From assembly GCA_015179045.1 (NCBI GenBank), contig WHUZ01000011.1, positions 992,001-1,056,000 on the forward strand: 64,000 bases of DNA. The letters run 5' to 3'. The position numbers were made by a program, and so were the translations under genes. This document shows positions 37,412 through 50,300 of the stretch, in pieces. Source of the DNA: Kalaharituber pfeilii (lineage: Eukaryota > Ascomycota > Pezizomycetes > Pezizales > Pezizaceae). The notes under the pieces are model-generated. The model was given only the letters and a program-made list of their open reading frames with translations, made no database searches and was not told the DNA's origin. Within the stretch, counting starts at the first letter, position 1; every line of letters starts with the position of its first letter.

Positions 37412-37536
37412 GACGTTTCCTTTTTTCTACTTTTTTTTTTCCTGGTCATTTACCCCCCTCCCCCCCCTCTCAAAAAAAAAAAAAAAAAAAAAGAAAAAGA
37501 AAAAGAAAAAAGAAAGAAAGAGTTGTTGGTGACCTG

Positions 37537-38724
37537 TCATGAGAGGAGTTTCTCTAGCTCGATAAGATCTGGATACTCCGATTCCTTGTCGAAGTGTATG
37601 TTCTCCTTTCGGGATCCGTTCATGAGGAATTCCTCAAGAAGGAGTAATTCTTCAAACTCAGCAAGATAAGCAGCCGCCTGCTCTGGTGTAGGCCTTGGAA
37701 GGGGCTTCCTGCCATATCCTCCATATTTGAAATGGGACTGAAGACAGCTCTTGGTACCAACCACACCACTCTTGATGGCTGCCCAATCGCCACGACCAAT
37801 GATAGCTTGCATCTTTTCGGCTTCCTCCATCTTTCCGGCATGGTAAAGATTGAAAACTTCGACACAAGCCTTAGGGGCAATATTGGCGAGGCCGCCAATG
37901 ACACCTTTTCCACCACCAATCAATGCCGGAAGAGTAAAATCAGCAGAACCGCCCATCGTCATAAATCCGCTTGGGGCTCTGGCAGCAATTCGTCCAAGTT
38001 TACCAGTATTACCACAAGTTAACTTACAGCCAACGATATTCGGATGCTTAGCTAGCTTGGTGATGACGTCTGAATTGAGGTCAATGCCACTCACAGCACC
38101 AGGGTAGTTGTAAATTAGAATTGGTACAGGCGACTGATCGGCGATTTTTGTGAAGAACTCAAATTGTGACTCCGAGGTGTACAGAGCTCCGTAGTAGGAT
38201 GGTGGCAGAATCATCGCATAGTCTCCGCCAGACAGGAGAGCTTCGTGGCAGAGCTCAATGGTTTCGCGGATTGATTGTGATCCACAGCCAACAATGATTG
38301 GCATGTCACGGAACCCAGCCTCATCGAGAGCTTCTCGGGTAGAAGCGGTAACGATTCTTCTTTCGGTGTGGCTCAAGTGCACTGCTTCACCGTTCGAGCC
38401 TTGCGTCACCAAGCCGTGTAGACCGGCTTTGGCAAGGCGGACGGCATGTTTCTTGATTGTGTCGATATCCAAATCTTCAGTCTCCTCGTCAAAGAAAGCA
38501 ACCGTAGGGGCATATATTCCCGGCACTAACGGACGAATGTGTCTCTCTGTGGCGTTGATGTGGGTAATGAGTCCAGTTATTGAGTAGCCATTGCAGCCAG
38601 TGAGTTCCTTTATGTGTGCAAACTCCGAGTGGCCCGTTGGCACGCCGTTGCCGCCGTAGAATGAACTCATGGCGTAAGGATCGATATGGAGGTCACTGAT
38701 GGAGTAGTTTGTATGGGGAGACAT
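37537..38724 (-). CDS. DapA-family lyase (dihydrodipicolinate synthase/aldolase type)
   Basis: A class I, Schiff-base aldolase of the DHDPS/N-acetylneuraminate lyase family, 395 aa in one exon. Visible motifs: LVPGIYAPTVAFFDEE (strand 1), GLVTQGSNGEAVHLSHTERR (substrate loop, about 105-123), catalytic Tyr in ILIYNYP (Tyr205) and Schiff-base Lys in VGCKLTCGN (Lys234), then GGSADFTLPALIGGGKGVIG. Fungi make lysine by the aminoadipate route, so a diaminopimelate role is unlikely. Candidates are 2-keto-3-deoxy sugar-acid aldolase (the galacturonate LGA1/GaaC type) or 4-hydroxy-2-oxoglutarate aldolase. The sequence alone does not decide. About 60 residues precede the barrel, longer than usual, so a start at an internal Met (residue 19) or an unseen intron is possible. 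Probably cytosolic. Confidence 0.92.
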   Translation of the reverse strand: MSPHTNYSISDLHIDPYAMSSFYGGNGVPTGHSEFAHIKELTGCNGYSITGLITHINATERHIRPLVPGIYAPTVAFFDEETEDLDIDTIKKHAVRLAKAGLHGLVTQGSNGEAVHLSHTERRIVTASTREALDEAGFRDMPIIVGCGSQSIRETIELCHEALLSGGDYAMILPPSYYGALYTSESQFEFFTKIADQSPVPILIYNYPGAVSGIDLNSDVITKLAKHPNIVGCKLTCGNTGKLGRIAARAPSGFMTMGGSADFTLPALIGGGKGVIGGLANIAPKACVEVFNLYHAGKMEEAEKMQAIIGRGDWAAIKSGVVGTKSCLQSHFKYGGYGRKPLPRPTPEQAAAYLAEFEELLLLEEFLMNGSRKENIHFDKESEYPDLIELEKLLS

Positions 38725-39114
38725 TGCAGGAGGGGGGTGAATGACCAGATGTATGCCTAGGTAAGGAGAACGAGCAGAGAGGAGGAGGCGAGAATATGAG
38801 TGGGGGTGTGAGTATGTGTGCGTTTGTGTGTGGGGAGGGGGACTATGATGAGGGAGTGGAGAAATTGGGTAGGAAAAGAAAGGGGAGGGCGAGGCGAACT
38901 TTATACTTTGAGCGTGGTGAAATCAGAGTACGGTGGGGGGGGGGGGTGGCTTGGTGAGACTGAGACTGAGCTGGTGGGGTGCATCGGTGCCGGTGCTGGA
39001 GGGAGAGGGTGGGGGAGGGTGGGAGGGAGGAAGGGGAAGGGGGGTGGAGAGCGAGCTGGCTGTTGTATCCCGGGGGTGCACTGCGTCGTAGCTGGAGAAG
39101 CATTGCCGCCTCCG

Positions 39115-39162
39115 CCTCGCCCTCACCCTCGCCCTCGCCCTCGCCCTCGCCGTCGCCCTCGC
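39115..39162. repeat. CCCTCG hexamer array
   Basis: About eight near-perfect copies of CCCTCG (one reads CGTCG), coding alternating residues in either strand. It lies in the GC-rich island upstream of the aldolase gene. Confidence 0.85.
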
Positions 39163-42100
39163 TGCTCCCCCACCCCGCCGCCCTGGGACGATACGATGGG
39201 GCCCAGTGCCCGTGGCCTCGGACGAGACACGACACGCAGCGCAGCCCAGGCGCCAGACGCTGGAAGGCTGACAGAAGCCGAGCGAGCGAGCAACCCCGGC
39301 AGCGATGGGCAGCCCGTGGCCCGCGCAGGCGGCCTGTGTGTGTGGCAGGCCCTACACCGCAGCAGCAGGAGCAGCACCGCAGCAAAGCAGCGAGAGGGCC
39401 AAGGAATGCAATGCGCATGCAGCCAGGACCAGGACCAGGAGGCAGGCAGGCAGGCAGACAGCTCGACTCCAGAGGCGCTCGCCGCCATGCTCTGCCATGC
39501 CATGCCATGCTATGTCATGCCCGTTCCTCCCTCGCCCAGGACGGTGCATCCGGCCAAGCGGGACAAAAAGCAAGCATCAAGCACGCCCACTGCCTCTCGT
39601 TTCTTCCTCCTCCTCGCACGCATGCGGGCTCAGCACTGCCCAGCTGCCCACACCACCGCATTGGCACTGGCAAGCAGGCCCCACGCAAGCTCTGTGTGAT
39701 CCTTCTTACTGCCTCCTGTGCGGGCATGTAGCGCAGCCGCCGGGCGCGGAGCAGAGTACCTCACGCTGCTGCACGAGGCGCGCAGCTTTCCTGCACAGCT
39801 GCCCAGCTGCCTGTCCCCCAGCAGCGAACTGGCGCCCTCCTCCCTCTTGTCCGAAAGCGGCATCCGCCCTCGTCGACTAAAATTGGCTAGATCTGCCAGG
39901 ATGCGCCCAAAGTCTCGGGTCAGGTCGTGGGGTGGACTGCCCCCCGTGCTAGCCCCATACAGGGTTAGGCGCATTCGTGTCTGTGCCAGCGCTAGCCAGG
40001 CGTCTTTGTGGGACCGCGGAGTACAAAGCACTTCACTGAACTCTGTATTCGCAGATGCTTGAGCCGAGTGCTTTCCTGCTGGCAGCAAGTAATAGCTGGT
40101 AGCCCTCAGCAAGCCCCCCCAGCGGCCCAATGCTGGTTTATGTATGTCCATCTTTTAACACGCCCTCTTGATTTTTTTCCCCCACTATTATTATTATTAC
40201 TTTTTTTGCTTCAAGATAAAAATCATCCGTTGCAGCCTCCCCTTTTCCTGTTTGGACATTCTTTTCTCCCAAAGCAATTCGTGGAAACTAAAATCGACCA
40301 AAGGTTACTAAGATATTTGCTTGCCTCTCGATTTAACTCCATGCGGCAAGTAAACCAGCACGCTGCATGGAAGGATTGTCCGTGACCTTTTCCGCCCCAA
40401 CCAGGCAGATTACCACTGCAGTAGGTACGCTACTGGCGGGGCTCAATTGCCTTTAACGCTTCTCTTCTACAGGAAAGCTCTCCCACACAATCACAAGTTT
40501 CTCTTGCCTCAGTAGCTTTACCCTCTCCAGCTCTATGCATGGGTATCAAGAAGCTGATTGTAGAGTGCACAACGCACCCCACAATCAGAGACGCAAAACA
40601 CAAATTTTTGGCGCACAGAAGACCGGGATTGTGAATGCCTATAAGTTCACCATGCTGACTATGGAAAATCTGCCCCCAGATCTTCAACACTTGTACAGAC
40701 TTATGGCGCGCCCGCATGGCTGCAGATTTTATGGGGTAATAAATAAGAGTGCACCAATTTTTTGCGCTGCTCAACCAGTTAGCCTAAGTAGTGCCGTAAA
40801 TAATTCTGCAACTACACTGTACCTCAAGCTTAAGCATGCTAGTTTCGAATATCTATCTCCGTCACAGTGACGCTTAAGAACCGTGGCTCCGTAATCTTTC
40901 AAGCGAGGGACGGCCCTCCCTAGGCACCACCAACTGGCACCTTCACTGCAGCTGCAGTGGGTTTAATACCCCACATCGTCATATGATCAATATACCTACA
41001 CTGTACACAGGACAGAAGGTATGACATACAGTACCAACTCAATTTCCTTCCATCCCGCAAATCCTGTTGTCTAAGGTGTGTCCCTAGGAGTCGACTGAGG
41101 CTGCATACACACCATGTCCATTCCATTCCATGTTGCTGTGCTGCAATCAGGCTGCTGGCCTTGTCAAAATTTCCCGCAACGATGTATTTGTACTTGCCTT
41201 AAGATTGATCTCCAGCCCATTTGTGAATTAAGGATCAGATCTCATACCACGTAGCACTGCCAAAAAAAAAAAAAAAAAAAGCATTGAGTAAGCTAAATGA
41301 CACAAGTGTTTTGAGTTTTATTGTGTGGTCTTCAAACATTCCCTGCAGCTACAAATCTTTGAGGTCGGCGAGCGGGTGCCTTTCCAGAACTACTGTTGAG
41401 CTTAGTATTTACCTTGTTCTGGTAATGGGGGTGCTCCTGTTCCGTAGATAGCACTAAAGAAAGAAATTTGAGGGGGGTAGTCATACAATTGGCTTAGCTG
41501 ATTGGATGGAGGACAATAAGTTAGACTTGAGGCGATACAAGAGATGAACTTAGGGATCTGACACTTTTGTTTCAATGTCCTCAACTCAGAAAGCAAATTG
41601 ATGTCCTATGAATATGGCGATCGTCGATGAAGTGTTTTTATACAGGTTAACACTTCCACGACAGCATTAACAACTCATATAACAGGTAGCAGACTTACAA
41701 TGGCATTGAACGTCATCCTCACAGCGGGCCACGCGGAAACGTAGACCGCTTTGCAATTCTCTGTTCCGGAAAATATGCAAGATCCAGCGCTCGGACGGAA
41801 AAACCTTTCTGATACCATAGTTTTCTTTATCTTCTTATTTTCTTTCTTTTATTGCAAACCAGAGTATGCCCAAAGTTATTGCATAAAGTTGCTGACTCGT
41901 TGGAGCGAAAGCGCCATCGCAATGGCAGAGTGTACATTCTGCGGGTGCACTTTGGACAGTAAGACCTGAACATTTGTTTTATTGGACGAAGTGATTGTAC
42001 TTGTATGTATAATGAGCTCCTCCAACTTCAAAACAATTTCGGAGGTCATCCGTTGGAGAATCCAGGATCAATACCCGTTGCTCTGAAAGCGCTGATATTT

Positions 42101-45094
42101 CCATAAGGGAAATAACACAAGCAGGGAAGTATGAAAGGCTTCTAGCTGACGAGTGCTTGTCTAGTTTCATGTTCATGTATACTTGAGCTGGAAGTGGTGC
42201 GGACTATGCGAACTTTGAAGCAATTATTTTGCCCAGTCTGAACGTCGCACCAGCTATGGACCACCTGGTAGTAGACAACACAAACCACTTATTTGACGAA
42301 TATTTTTAAATCTCCACTCAGTAAGCCGGATCAATTACCGGTGCATCGTATCATTCATGTGAACTGTGCAAATTGCAATGCGGGAGTATTACCATGGTTG
42401 CAGATGGTGTTTTTGTCAGCTAGTTGGGGGTATCATACCGCTCACCAAGCCCACCTCCTTGCCGCTAGCTGTCCCGTGTGTTTGGATCTAAATGTTTATT
42501 AGTGAAAAAGTGATGATCCCCCACTCTCACGGGGCTGCGGGTGTAGATACGCTACTGTGTTTCCGTTGAAGCAATGGGTTTCTTATGGGATAATTGTTTT
42601 CTTAGTCGCCACTTACACTGCCCAGCTAGGTAAAGTGACCTCGCCCGCTTTGACCTTCGAGGAGCCATCTTGTGTCTGAGAAATGAATGTAGAGTACAAG
42701 GTGGCACCACTGGCGTCTAACTGAGTTAGAGATTTCCTACAAATTCTCCTAGAAGCCAATTGTGCACAATAGATTACTTCCTCAACAGGAAGGTTCCCAC
42801 GTTAAAGATCAGCCTGTGTTCTGCGTCCAATGATTACTCGTTTTTATCAGCATTGGGTGATATGATTGCAACCACTGGTTGTCCAGGAGATTATTAATGA
42901 GGGCCGCGGCACGGGCAGAAGTAATGTCAGGGAACTGGCCACCCACTCAGCCTGGCACTACCAGCAGAGTCGCATCATCAATGCCTGAAATGTAGCGTGC
43001 TTATTGCTTTGAAACATTATGTTACGTTTCACGGAGTTGTCATCCTATGACGTTTTCAACACGCTGGTGATCCTGAATCTAGATACAGGACCCGTCAGTC
43101 CCACATTTTCCATTATTATTGCCCCAATTTACCCCAGGGAATCCCCAGAAACGAGGATGGACCCCCACACTATCCAACTTTCCAGTTACTAGAAGGAAGA
43201 TGTTAGAATTCCAATTGCTAAATAGAAACTTACTTTCTGCAGCAACCAACTCTAACAACAGTCTTCCTTGGTTTTGGGCGGTGGGAAATGAACCGAGGAA
43301 GAAATGACAATTTTCAGAGGTCCACAATATCGATATTGATATGCTGATACATTCCGAATTACCAACCTTAAACCTAAATTCATAGGCGGGGCAGACGATA
43401 ACCAATTTCAGACCAGTTTCATTAGAAGGTTGTTTCTCGGCTTTCGTGTTGAATTGAAATTCTGATTCCCTGTTTATGGCGCAAGAGGATCACGCGATCC
43501 ATTTTCCTCACCGGCTATGCTTGACTTCATGCACGCCTAGAATAGCTGCCTTTTACCTCTTAGCTTCTTCCCTTGCCTAGCTTCGCGTATATTCCGAGTC
43601 CCCGCTTTACTGCATGCTCGGACGCTTCTGAAAAGTTGCCAAAATGATCGTTATAATGCCACATGGTAGTAAATGAGCTACTCTGCGGAGGAGTAATAAA
43701 ACTAACAACCAATTATTTGACAAATTTGGAGCCTAGGAAATGTTAACGAGACAGCTGGCAATTGATGTGCTCAGTTAGCCGTACATGATACGCAGTCAAT
43801 CGTATGACCGGTTACTGCGACATAAGGGTCTGTTGGACAATGGAGATATGCCGCCTTCACAGAACTAGGAATTGGCATCTGGGAAGCATGGCTCCGAGCC
43901 CTTATGTGGCTTATAGGAAATCCCTATATCTAGTGAACTTTTGCAGCCAATCAGAGATTCTTTGTAAGCCTGCATGCATGCAGTTCCCGCTGATAGTTCG
44001 GTTACGGCTTTGCTTGTTCCCTTATTAACAGTTGCATTGTTTCTCGGGTTGTGGATCAAAACATTCCACACAAACCTTCGAAGTTCTTTTATTTTTCTTC
44101 TTCTCTCATTTTCCCCTCCTCGGGCTTTAAGAAAGTGCAAGCGGGATTTCTTCCGAAAATCTTCTCTCATGCAGGACATATTGTGATGCAGCGGGCGAGT
44201 CTCGGCGTTACATGTCACAGGTCATGCTTGACTTAAATCTCAACTGTGAGCCAGAAGAGTCAACAAGGAGTACAGAAGCATGGATTCAGCAAAATGCCTA
44301 AGAGCAAATAACAAATGTTAAGTAATTAGAGGTTCTGTCTACCAGAGCTGCAAGAAGAACAAAGAACAACAAACTTACGAATTTCGTGATTGGGGCCGAA
44401 TTCTTTGCTGCTCTCTCAGTTCTCAGTTAGCAAGGACGGAACCATTGCTGTATCATCCCTTGCCCTACCCCTAAAGCTATCATGACGCATTTCTCTTAGG
44501 TTCCCCTGTAGTTATCCTTTCTTTCTCCTTTCCTTTCCTTTTTTTTTCGGGGGATCCTTTGTTGTGTGTTGCATGCAGCTTGTTGTCATAGCTTGAGGTC
44601 TCAATCGTGACTTTAGGTGCAATCGGCAAACCGACAAGGCGTGAGGGACTGCAGGAGAAAATCAGAGCTTCTAGCTATTCTTGAGTTTGCTATCAGCTAG
44701 AACCCCTAGCACCAGTTAGCTATACGCTTGATGTCATTGAGAGAATTCACATACCTATGCTTGTGGAGCAGAATGCTACCATCTTACTGCTCGTTCTCCC
44801 TCAAACTCTTTCCTTCGTCGCGGTCGGCGGCAGCAGCGGGTCATGCATGGGAGGCCAGCACTAGTTGCAGGGTTTCAGAGGGCTTGCTTGAGATTGTGGT
44901 GCTGTAGGCTGCCTTTGATCGAGATCAATTGTTCATGATCAGTGAGCCATTGGCTGTAGGGGAGGATGACGATGGTGGGAAAGCGAGGTGGAGCGTCCGC
45001 TGGCTTACGTTGGTGAAGTGTGCGGGCCATCAGTCCCTCATCAGCCCCGCTGCTGTCCCTCCTGCCGAAGCATCCACCGACGCGGCCGCCCACC

Positions 45095-45190
45095 GCCCAC
45101 CGCCCTTCCACCCCTTTCCACTTCCTTCCACTCCCTTCCACCCCTCTCCTCCAGCCCCCATCCCCCCCATCCCCCCCATCCCCGCATCCC
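45095..45190. repeat. C-rich minisatellite
   Basis: CCCTTCCAC-type units followed by CCCCCCATC-type units. The complementary strand is purine-rich, so it could form triplex or other non-B structure. It is the source of the Gly/Trp-rich open frame on the minus strand, which is not considered a gene. Confidence 0.7.
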
Positions 45191-47303
45191 CACACCCAAC
45201 TCTCCAAGTTCTCCGCAAATTCCTTACGCCAGCATTGGCCCACTTTCTCTGCTTTAGGCTATTGGCACATCTAATCCTTCCGTGGCCCTTGCCCCTTGTT
45301 TATTCGCCATCATCTTCAATGGCTCCCAACCTTCTCTTCATGCACAGGTGCCCTCAACAGACAACAGAGTAGCATAGAGCTAGCACTGGCCCATTGGCCC
45401 ATCTCTTGAAACTGTCAAGGCCTCTATTCCGTCAGGCTGGCAATGAGTTGGTTGAAGGGAGGTAAGGAGCAAAACCAATCTAGCGAGAGCTGTTTCCCTC
45501 TCCACTCTTTGAGCAACAAGATGAGGGGTGCCTGGCCTCTTTAATCACCGCCGGAATTGTCCCGCTCTATGCTTAGAAAGGTCACGCTGTGGCATGTGAG
45601 GTTGGCCTGAGGAAATGGAACTGCTGCGGACCATACCCCGCCTTCCTTGCTCTGCTCCAGAGCAGTTTTATTTCTTTTTTCTTTTTTTTTTTTTTTTTTT
45701 TTTTTAACTTTCTCTTTCAAATGAGTGGGTAAACAGTTCAGAGTTGCCCTAGCTCACGGCCATCCAAATCAAAGGATGGGCTTCTAGATGACGACATCCC
45801 ATCATAACAAAATTTTCAACACCCTCCCCCCAGACAATAATCTGCTTTACACCATCATATTGCATACACCCTCCGCCAGACACATACTCCGCAGAGCAAT
45901 CTACGTCTCACACCTTCCCTGCTTACGTTGCTTTGCTTTTCCTTTACAGGATAATGCTGTCATCGTGACAGGAAAGTCAACCGACATGCTTTCTAGAATG
46001 CAAGCTAGAAGGAAGTTCGAGCCTACCACTTCCTAGTGTGTAATCTTCGGTTAGCAAAATGAATCCTGTGCTTCGTGCTGCTCTTTTTTTTTCGCGCATA
46101 TATTGATACCCATAAGCTGATTCATCCACTCCCTTTTCTCCATTTCTGATTGGAACTAAGAATTGTGGAATGACCTAGTCAGCACTGTATTCAGGTCATA
46201 AGCTATGATTTCCAGATGAAGATTATCCTTGTATCAGTTGGATTAATTGAGACCACTTAGCTCGGTAAACCCCAGTTTCCCCGCAAAAATCCCTTACAGG
46301 CATAAGGCTAGACCCTGCATTTTTGTAGCACATGATACCCCCCTTGTCCCACATTTCGCTACTTCTCTGCATTTCAAGAGTATTTGCCCGCTTGTCTTTA
46401 TCATTGACTGCCTCTGTCTGCAAAATGGACCATGTACTGGGCACAACACAAATGTGTTCCCCCCATGTATTTGACAATAAAATCAGAACTTTAATTTTTC
46501 GTTTCATCATCCCCAAAGGGGATCCCGATGGAAGTATCTGCCTCATTTCAATTGTCTCTGCCGAAAAAAAAGCGAAAAATAACAAAAACAAAGTAAGTAA
46601 TGCGGAAAAAAAAAAGGAAAAAAAAAAGAAACGCAGTGCCAATTGCACAGCCCATAAGCGGCGACGGCGGACGGACAATACCCCAACATGGTCAGGGTGG
46701 ACAACAAACATATCACCCACTCCTAGCCTCGTTTCTCTTGGTCGTTGCATACATACACGGCAGACCCATGACTGCCTTTTTTTCATTGGCATTCTCCGCA
46801 TATTCAGAGTCTGACAATTGCGCTACTAAACTGGGCTACCGATGTGGATTCATATTTTTTCCATCCCCGCTCTACATTCATACGCAGCAATGATTCAATA
46901 GCACAGTACTCAAGACATACTAAATTACGGCATCAAGATCTAAACCTTGCCGGGGAGCCGGTTGATTAGGATTTGTGCGACCTTGAGAACGCTCGCTGAA
47001 CTGGCCACTGACTGGTAGGGTCCAGCGAGGAAGCATACCTGGGTAGTTCCTGCTGTATGTGCTCCGTCAACATGCTGAAATTGGAAGCATGCAATAGAAA
47101 CAAGGACCTCGCAATTTACACCGTGTAATGCAATGTTATAAATGAAGGCCAAACAAGCAGTCGAATATATATGTACGTACGCATTTTACACCGTCACTTG
47201 ACCACATTCTAGCAATTAGTCGTAGAGAGACTAACTGTAATCATATGATCAGATGAGCCGAATCCCCGCTCCCTTATGAGTGCGCCACTCAAGGAGACAG
47301 GCA

Positions 47304-50300
47304 CTACTGCCTACCAATACTGTCATTACCACCCACAACACCTGCACCCCCCCTTCTTCTCAACAACTCTGCAAGGGTCACATTTTCATCGTCATCATAT
47401 TCCGCTCCTGTTGTGGACCCCGCATTTCCGTCTTCAGCCGCACTTCTTTGCGCCACTTTCCCTGCAAGCACGTCATCAGAAGAGCGGCTTGGGTTGAGAT
47501 TTCTTGAAGTTCTGTATGCAATGCCACCTGCTCCTTTCGCAATAAACTCAGTTGCGCTTTGCATATCCAACCCTCCCTCGGCTTCCTCGTCAACTCCATA
47601 ATCTGCGAGGGTCTCACCGTCGTCATTGCGCCAGACTCCATCCCAATTGCTTCCTGAGGCAGGTTTCAGTTTCCACGAATCATCATTTAGAGCGCTTTCA
47701 CCCTCAGGATAGTCGTAATAGTCCTCCTTCTCGGGGGTCTTCTGCCACCTCTTCAAATCTGCCTGCTGCCGGCGTCGAAATGCAGCAACGTACTCGACGT
47801 CATCAAGCGCTGTCGTTACAGAAGCGGGGTCTGAGATGTGGCGTTTGAAAGGTGCAGTCTCTCTTTCTGGGTCTGGAGGTGGCCAGGGAGTGGAAGGATC
47901 TGTTTTGAGTCAGAGATGGTATGTCAGTTTACTTCATAATCGAGTACTGAACAAAAGCACTCGGGGGATGATGCAGAAGAAAGCAATTCGCCTTGAACTC
48001 ATGCAAAGGTGAGTTGTGTGTGCATCTATATTACACATCAGAACAGAAAAGAAATTGAAAGGAATAAGTAAGAAAAAGAAACCAAAGTCGCTAGTTTCTG
48101 GGGCCATGTTGTTGATATGCGCCAGACAAATAGACATGACATGCATATGTCGGGAGTTTCCGGAGAAGTGACAACCCGATGTTTCGCCGTTCCGTCTCGT
48201 TCTATTGCTCACCCAATGTAGGGACCAGCCAATCTTTCGCGAGGGGGACCAGCACAAGCTTGCTTTTTAGCCTTTCTTTGCTAAAACTATACCCCATGGG
48301 CCCCATGTACGATGACGCATACAAAGGCTCCATTCACCCATTCCGTACATTATGCGAATTCAACACCACACCGCTACCCATGCATACACCACTCACTGCA
48401 CCATCCCCGCCCTTCCGTCTGCTGGAAATGCGCCTTGTGACAGGAGGGTCGTTGGAACCGCAATACTGATGCTAGAGGGAACGATACCAATAGCGCCGGA
48501 AATTCCCCACTTCTCTGGCAAGGTAAGTGCAGATTCTCTTCCCTCCCCCTGGTATAGTTATCACTCCCACCCCACCATATCCCGCTGAGAGCCCTTCAAT
48601 TGCCCCGTGATGTGGTACCATTTGGTTAGAGATCTACTGCCATAAATCTTGATTGGAGGCGTAAACGAATGGTTTGCAGAGTGCGGAACATAGGATATCC
48701 AGTCGAGGGTATCGAGAATTAACGCTGTGATCGTGAATTCTGTAGTTGTGGCGGGAAAAGGACGGTGAAGAGGAAATATATGTGGCATTGATTAGCTACA
48801 TATGGGCTGCCCTCCTATTCCCCTTCCCCACCTCGCTTATCCCATAACCAGTTGTACCCTTTTTTCAACTGTATGCCCTTTCTACCAATCCTTCCCCTTG
48901 CCATAGGGTCAGGAAGATAATGCATGTATGCACTAGTTACTTTTCAAATACAACTTAATGTTTCCATCCAGTGCATGTGGAGAATATCAGCGCAATGTGG
49001 AGAGTCCAACGCATATGGTGGTACGCCTCTGTGTGGGTGTGTGTGGTCGTGGGGGGCGTTAGTGTAGAGGGATGGGGCTAATGGGTATATATGCCCCACC
49101 TGCTCGTTCCCCATTTCCCAATTTCTCAGCTTTCCTTCACTGAGACTCGAATCAAATCCAGGAGACGGTTAGGCCTCGGAAGGAGTGGTTTGCTATAGTT
49201 GGAGTGTGAGGGGTTAAGCGAGCCGGAGGTACATGGAGTAAACTGAAAAAGGCGGAAATGAATGGGGAAGAAAGAAAGAGGGGAATAGGTAACTGGTTTA
49301 AGGAAATTGGGCGTCAAACACAACACAACAAGCAAGAAAATTAACCGATGACAGAAAAAACAATCCCAGAGACTACGAGATGAGCACATCAACATACCTT
49401 CAAATCCGTTAACCTCCCACCTCACTCCTCCACCCCCATCCCTCTCCCAGTCCCACCCACTGGGTTGACTTGGATCCCAATCCTGCCTCGTTTTGGCGCC
49501 GACCCAGAGCCACTCCCACGCCTTCCAGGTGCCCATGGCCTCGCACAGGTTCTCCCAGATGCCAATGTCCCAGGGGAAGATGACCCTGCGGACCACTTTT
49601 CGACGCACGAGCGAGGCGTGGCGGTCTTGTTCCCAATGCTCGATGGTGGTGGTGCCGAGGCAGGCGGAGTAGAGGCAGCGGAGGGTAAGGATGTTGAGGG
49701 AGAAGGTGGTGAGGGTGTTGACGAGCAGGGTGACGAGGATGTAGATGAGGGTGCGGAAGGAGGGGGTGCTGGGGGAGGTCTAAGGCATTTAAGTTTTAGC
49801 TGATTTTGCATGACGGTACCGGGGGGGAGGGTGGAAGCAGGTCATAGGCGAGGAGGGGAGGTAAAGGGATCTTACCGATGGGAGATCCCAGATGTGCATG
49901 AGGATGGCGATCAGGTGGTATTCAAGGTAGAGAGTGGTGACGCTTGCGTAACTGATGAATCGCAGGAAGTGCGGAAGATTGCGGTAGCCGACGCAGTTGG
50001 CTGTCCATGGGCCTGTTGGAAAGAAGAAATGGTTAGCCTTGTGCGTTAGGAGGGAGGGATATGGAAGTCAAAGACACAGTTTAATGGTGGAGAAAGGGGA
50101 TGGGGGTTTGTGGGGGGTTGGGGGGGTAAATCTGGGGAGGAAGGGTACTGGTTTTGTGCTCCTCTAAAGTAAAAGTTTAGTGCTTCCGCAACGTGAACAA
50201 ACGATGGGTAAGCTGTGCAGGCCGTGATGTTAGATCCGGAATTCCCGCCAGTGTGTAGATTTTTCTTTCGCTCCTCAGAGCCAACCCACGATGACAACTT

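Larger units (their letters stand above)
28730..37536. other. Long spacer with low-complexity tracts
   Basis: No gene could be supported in 8.8 kb. The stretch contains a SINE-like unit (29255-29506), many A/T homopolymers, a (TCGTA)4 run at 35841, a (GT)n run near 36155 and G/C-rich patches at 35400-35480. The A runs near 36.7-37.5 kb lie 3' of the aldolase gene. Confidence 0.4.
38725..47303. other. Long spacer including a GC-rich island
   Basis: About 38.95-40.1 kb is strongly G+C-rich with overlapping open frames on both strands, a CCCTCG hexamer array and GCCATGCCAT repeats (39490-39525). It is adjacent to the aldolase promoter. From 40.1 to 47.3 kb there is AT-richer spacer, a C-rich pyrimidine minisatellite at about 45095-45190 and a long T run near 45679-45705. 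No conserved protein was recognised. Confidence 0.4.

Noticed and set aside
38818..39880. Open frames up to 293 codons in the GC-rich island
   Set aside because: Low-complexity Pro/Arg/Ser translations in nearly all frames, driven by the CCCTCG array and base composition.
44875..45243. 122-codon Gly/Trp-rich frame
   Set aside because: Translation of the C-rich minisatellite on the opposite strand.
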